Assembly (NCBI GenBank): GCA_027068385.1 | Contig: JAMOTR010000048.1 | Span: forward strand, 1 to 5,846 | DNA: 5,846 bases | From: Candidatus Heimdallarchaeota archaeon | GTDB lineage: Archaea > Asgardarchaeota > Njordarchaeia > Njordarchaeales > JAMOTR01 | Direction: 5' to 3' | Shown here: piece by piece, positions 4,918 through 5,846 of the stretch | Layout of the letters: each line of letters begins with the position of its first letter | Position numbering within the stretch: position 1 is the stretch's first letter | Program-made: the position numbers and the translations under genes | Notes under the pieces: model-generated | Databases searched by the model: none | Told to the model about the DNA's origin: nothing | The model's input: the letters and a program-made list of their open reading frames with translations, nothing else

Positions 4918-5846
4918 ATTCTTTCCCAACCCCTTTCGATTCCTTAACAAAAATTTCTTCGATAACCGGTGGAATATCGATACCACGTTAGCCGTAAGTA
5001 GGAGCGATACCGCTATAGCGGAGATAAATTCGTTAAGTCTTAGAGAGCCCGTGTCACACCTCACGTTACTCATCCCGAACGGCTCCCCTATAGCTACACC
5101 AACGGCTTCGGAAGGTACCGGGATGCCGAGGATGAGCGCTATAGTGGGAGCTATATCGATCGTAGAGGCGCGATCTAACTCCATAGGTCTTACTTTTCCT
5201 CCCATAATTAGGAAGGGGACGTGATCAACGAGCGAGGGGTATATGTGATGATGTTTATTCACGAACATCCCGTGGTCCGCGGTGAGTATGATCACGGTAT
5301 CGTTCCGGAGCCCTTCGTTCATTAGATACTCGATGAGTTCCTTCACTTCGTTCTGCTCCGCGGCTATTACGGATTTATACTGGGGCGAATCCGCCCCGAA
5401 GGTGTGCCCAGCGTCGTCGCTTTCTACATAATGGAGCCGTATTATGTTATAGTCCTTCACGATCGACTCGGCCGTTTGCGTGACCGTCCCTATGTCCGCG
5501 TATTTCTCTCCCGTGTATACGTCCGCCACGGTGCCGCTCTTAGAAAGCATATTAGCTAGAGTAGAGGCGGGAGTCACTAAAGCGGACTTTAGGCCTAAAT
5601 CGTGCGCCACCTCGAATATCGTTTGGGCCTTTACCTTGTAGTAAGCGTTATCCCGAACCCCGTGCACTATCGCGTACGTTCCCGTAAACATCGTGGTATG
5701 TGAAGGGTAAGTGATCGTGGGATATGTGGATACAGCGTACTCGCACCGGGCGCCTAAAGTCTTAAAGTAATCCGCGGTGGGGGAGGCTTTCCGGAACACG
5801 TCCGCCCTGGTGCCGTCGAAGGTTATCACGATCACGTGATTAGCTA
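4909..5846 (-). CDS. Alkaline-phosphatase-superfamily phosphodiesterase/nucleotide pyrophosphatase-like protein, C-terminally membrane-anchored (5' end outside window)
   Basis: Metal-dependent hydrolase of the type I phosphodiesterase/nucleotide pyrophosphatase group; substrate unknown. Numbering from the GTG at 5835: metal ligand Asp7 in ITFDGTRAD; probable nucleophile Thr42 in PTITYPSHTTMFTG (39-52); VESDDAGH (137-144) with Asp140 and His144 as metal ligands; LTADHGM (184-190) with Asp187 and His188; His205 in DHVPFLIMGG; and the closing family segment IDIAPTIALILGIPVPS (226-242). A single hydrophobic span at about 270-288 is followed by a strongly basic 20-residue tail, so by the positive-inside rule the catalytic domain faces outside and the tail is cytoplasmic. 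The frame stays open to the window edge (Ala-Asn-His precede the GTG), and the N-H-V-I-V-I run looks like the normal first strand of the fold, so the true start, probably with a signal or anchor segment, lies outside. Two cysteines (31 and 260) flank the catalytic domain. It could also act on phosphate, sulfate or phosphonate esters. Confidence 0.9.
   Translation of the reverse strand, partial: ANHVIVITFDGTRADVFRKASPTADYFKTLGARCEYAVSTYPTITYPSHTTMFTGTYAIVHGVRDNAYYKVKAQTIFEVAHDLGLKSALVTPASTLANMLSKSGTVADVYTGEKYADIGTVTQTAESIVKDYNIIRLHYVESDDAGHTFGADSPQYKSVIAAEQNEVKELIEYLMNEGLRNDTVIILTADHGMFVNKHHHIYPSLVDHVPFLIMGGKVRPMELDRASTIDIAPTIALILGIPVPSEAVGVAIGEPFGMSNVRCDTGSLRLNEFISAIAVSLLLTANVVSIFHRLSKKFLLRNRKGLGKNRN

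Noticed and set aside
4692..4991. Plus-strand reading frame of 99 codons
   Set aside because: Antisense to the gelsolin-like gene and the end of the phosphodiesterase; the minus-strand frame shows domain-like structure and a promoter-like box, this one does not.
5833..5835. GTG as the true start of the phosphodiesterase
   Set aside because: It sits inside the expected first beta strand, the frame remains open to the window edge, and an outward-facing protein should have more sequence before it.
5831..5840. Perfect palindrome ATCACGTGAT as an operator
   Set aside because: It falls inside coding sequence, encodes a conserved strand (His-Val-Ile), and appears only once.

Overview
The window is a compact, entirely minus-strand stretch of an archaeal chromosome, most likely from a thermophilic member of the Thermoproteota (Crenarchaeota-like) lineage. 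The evidence is an archaeal-type threonyl-tRNA synthetase with the archaeal N-terminal editing domain, a short HTH-less biotin protein ligase, separately encoded biotin carboxylase and biotin carrier proteins, and an ESMKM biotinylation site. Internal operon genes carry GGAGG(TGAT) ribosome-binding sites, while genes at likely transcription starts lack them and have a TATA-like box about 25 nt upstream of the ATG. Proteins are rich in Glu, Lys and Arg. I cannot fix the genus from this sequence alone.

Layout in transcription order, right to left. (1) 5846-4909: a membrane-anchored alkaline-phosphatase-superfamily phosphodiesterase whose 5' end lies outside the window. (2) 4886-4578: a 102-residue protein that I read as a single gelsolin-like domain. 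(3) 4568-3882: birA, biotin protein ligase. (4) 3885-2416: accC, biotin carboxylase. (5) 2413-1910: accB, biotin carboxyl carrier protein. (6) 1887-16: thrS. No gap between genes exceeds 22 bases, and I see no tRNA, rRNA, CRISPR array, insertion sequence or riboswitch.

Genes 3-5 form one functional unit. BirA attaches biotin to the lysine of the ESMKM site on AccB, and AccC then carboxylates that biotin using ATP and bicarbonate. The carboxyltransferase that would accept the carboxyl group and define the substrate (acetyl/propionyl-CoA or pyruvate) is not in the window. birA/accC overlap by ATGA and accC/accB are separated by 2 nt, so they are probably translated from one message. thrS and the gelsolin-like gene each appear to have their own promoter, placed across the stop codon of the preceding gene, and are probably leaderless.

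The points most worth a second look are the gelsolin-like mini-protein, the shared TAA(A)C box at exactly -25 before every gene whose start is visible and that lacks a Shine-Dalgarno, and a biotin ligase in which two normally conserved tryptophans are both arginine. I did not find a convincing new multi-gene system here.
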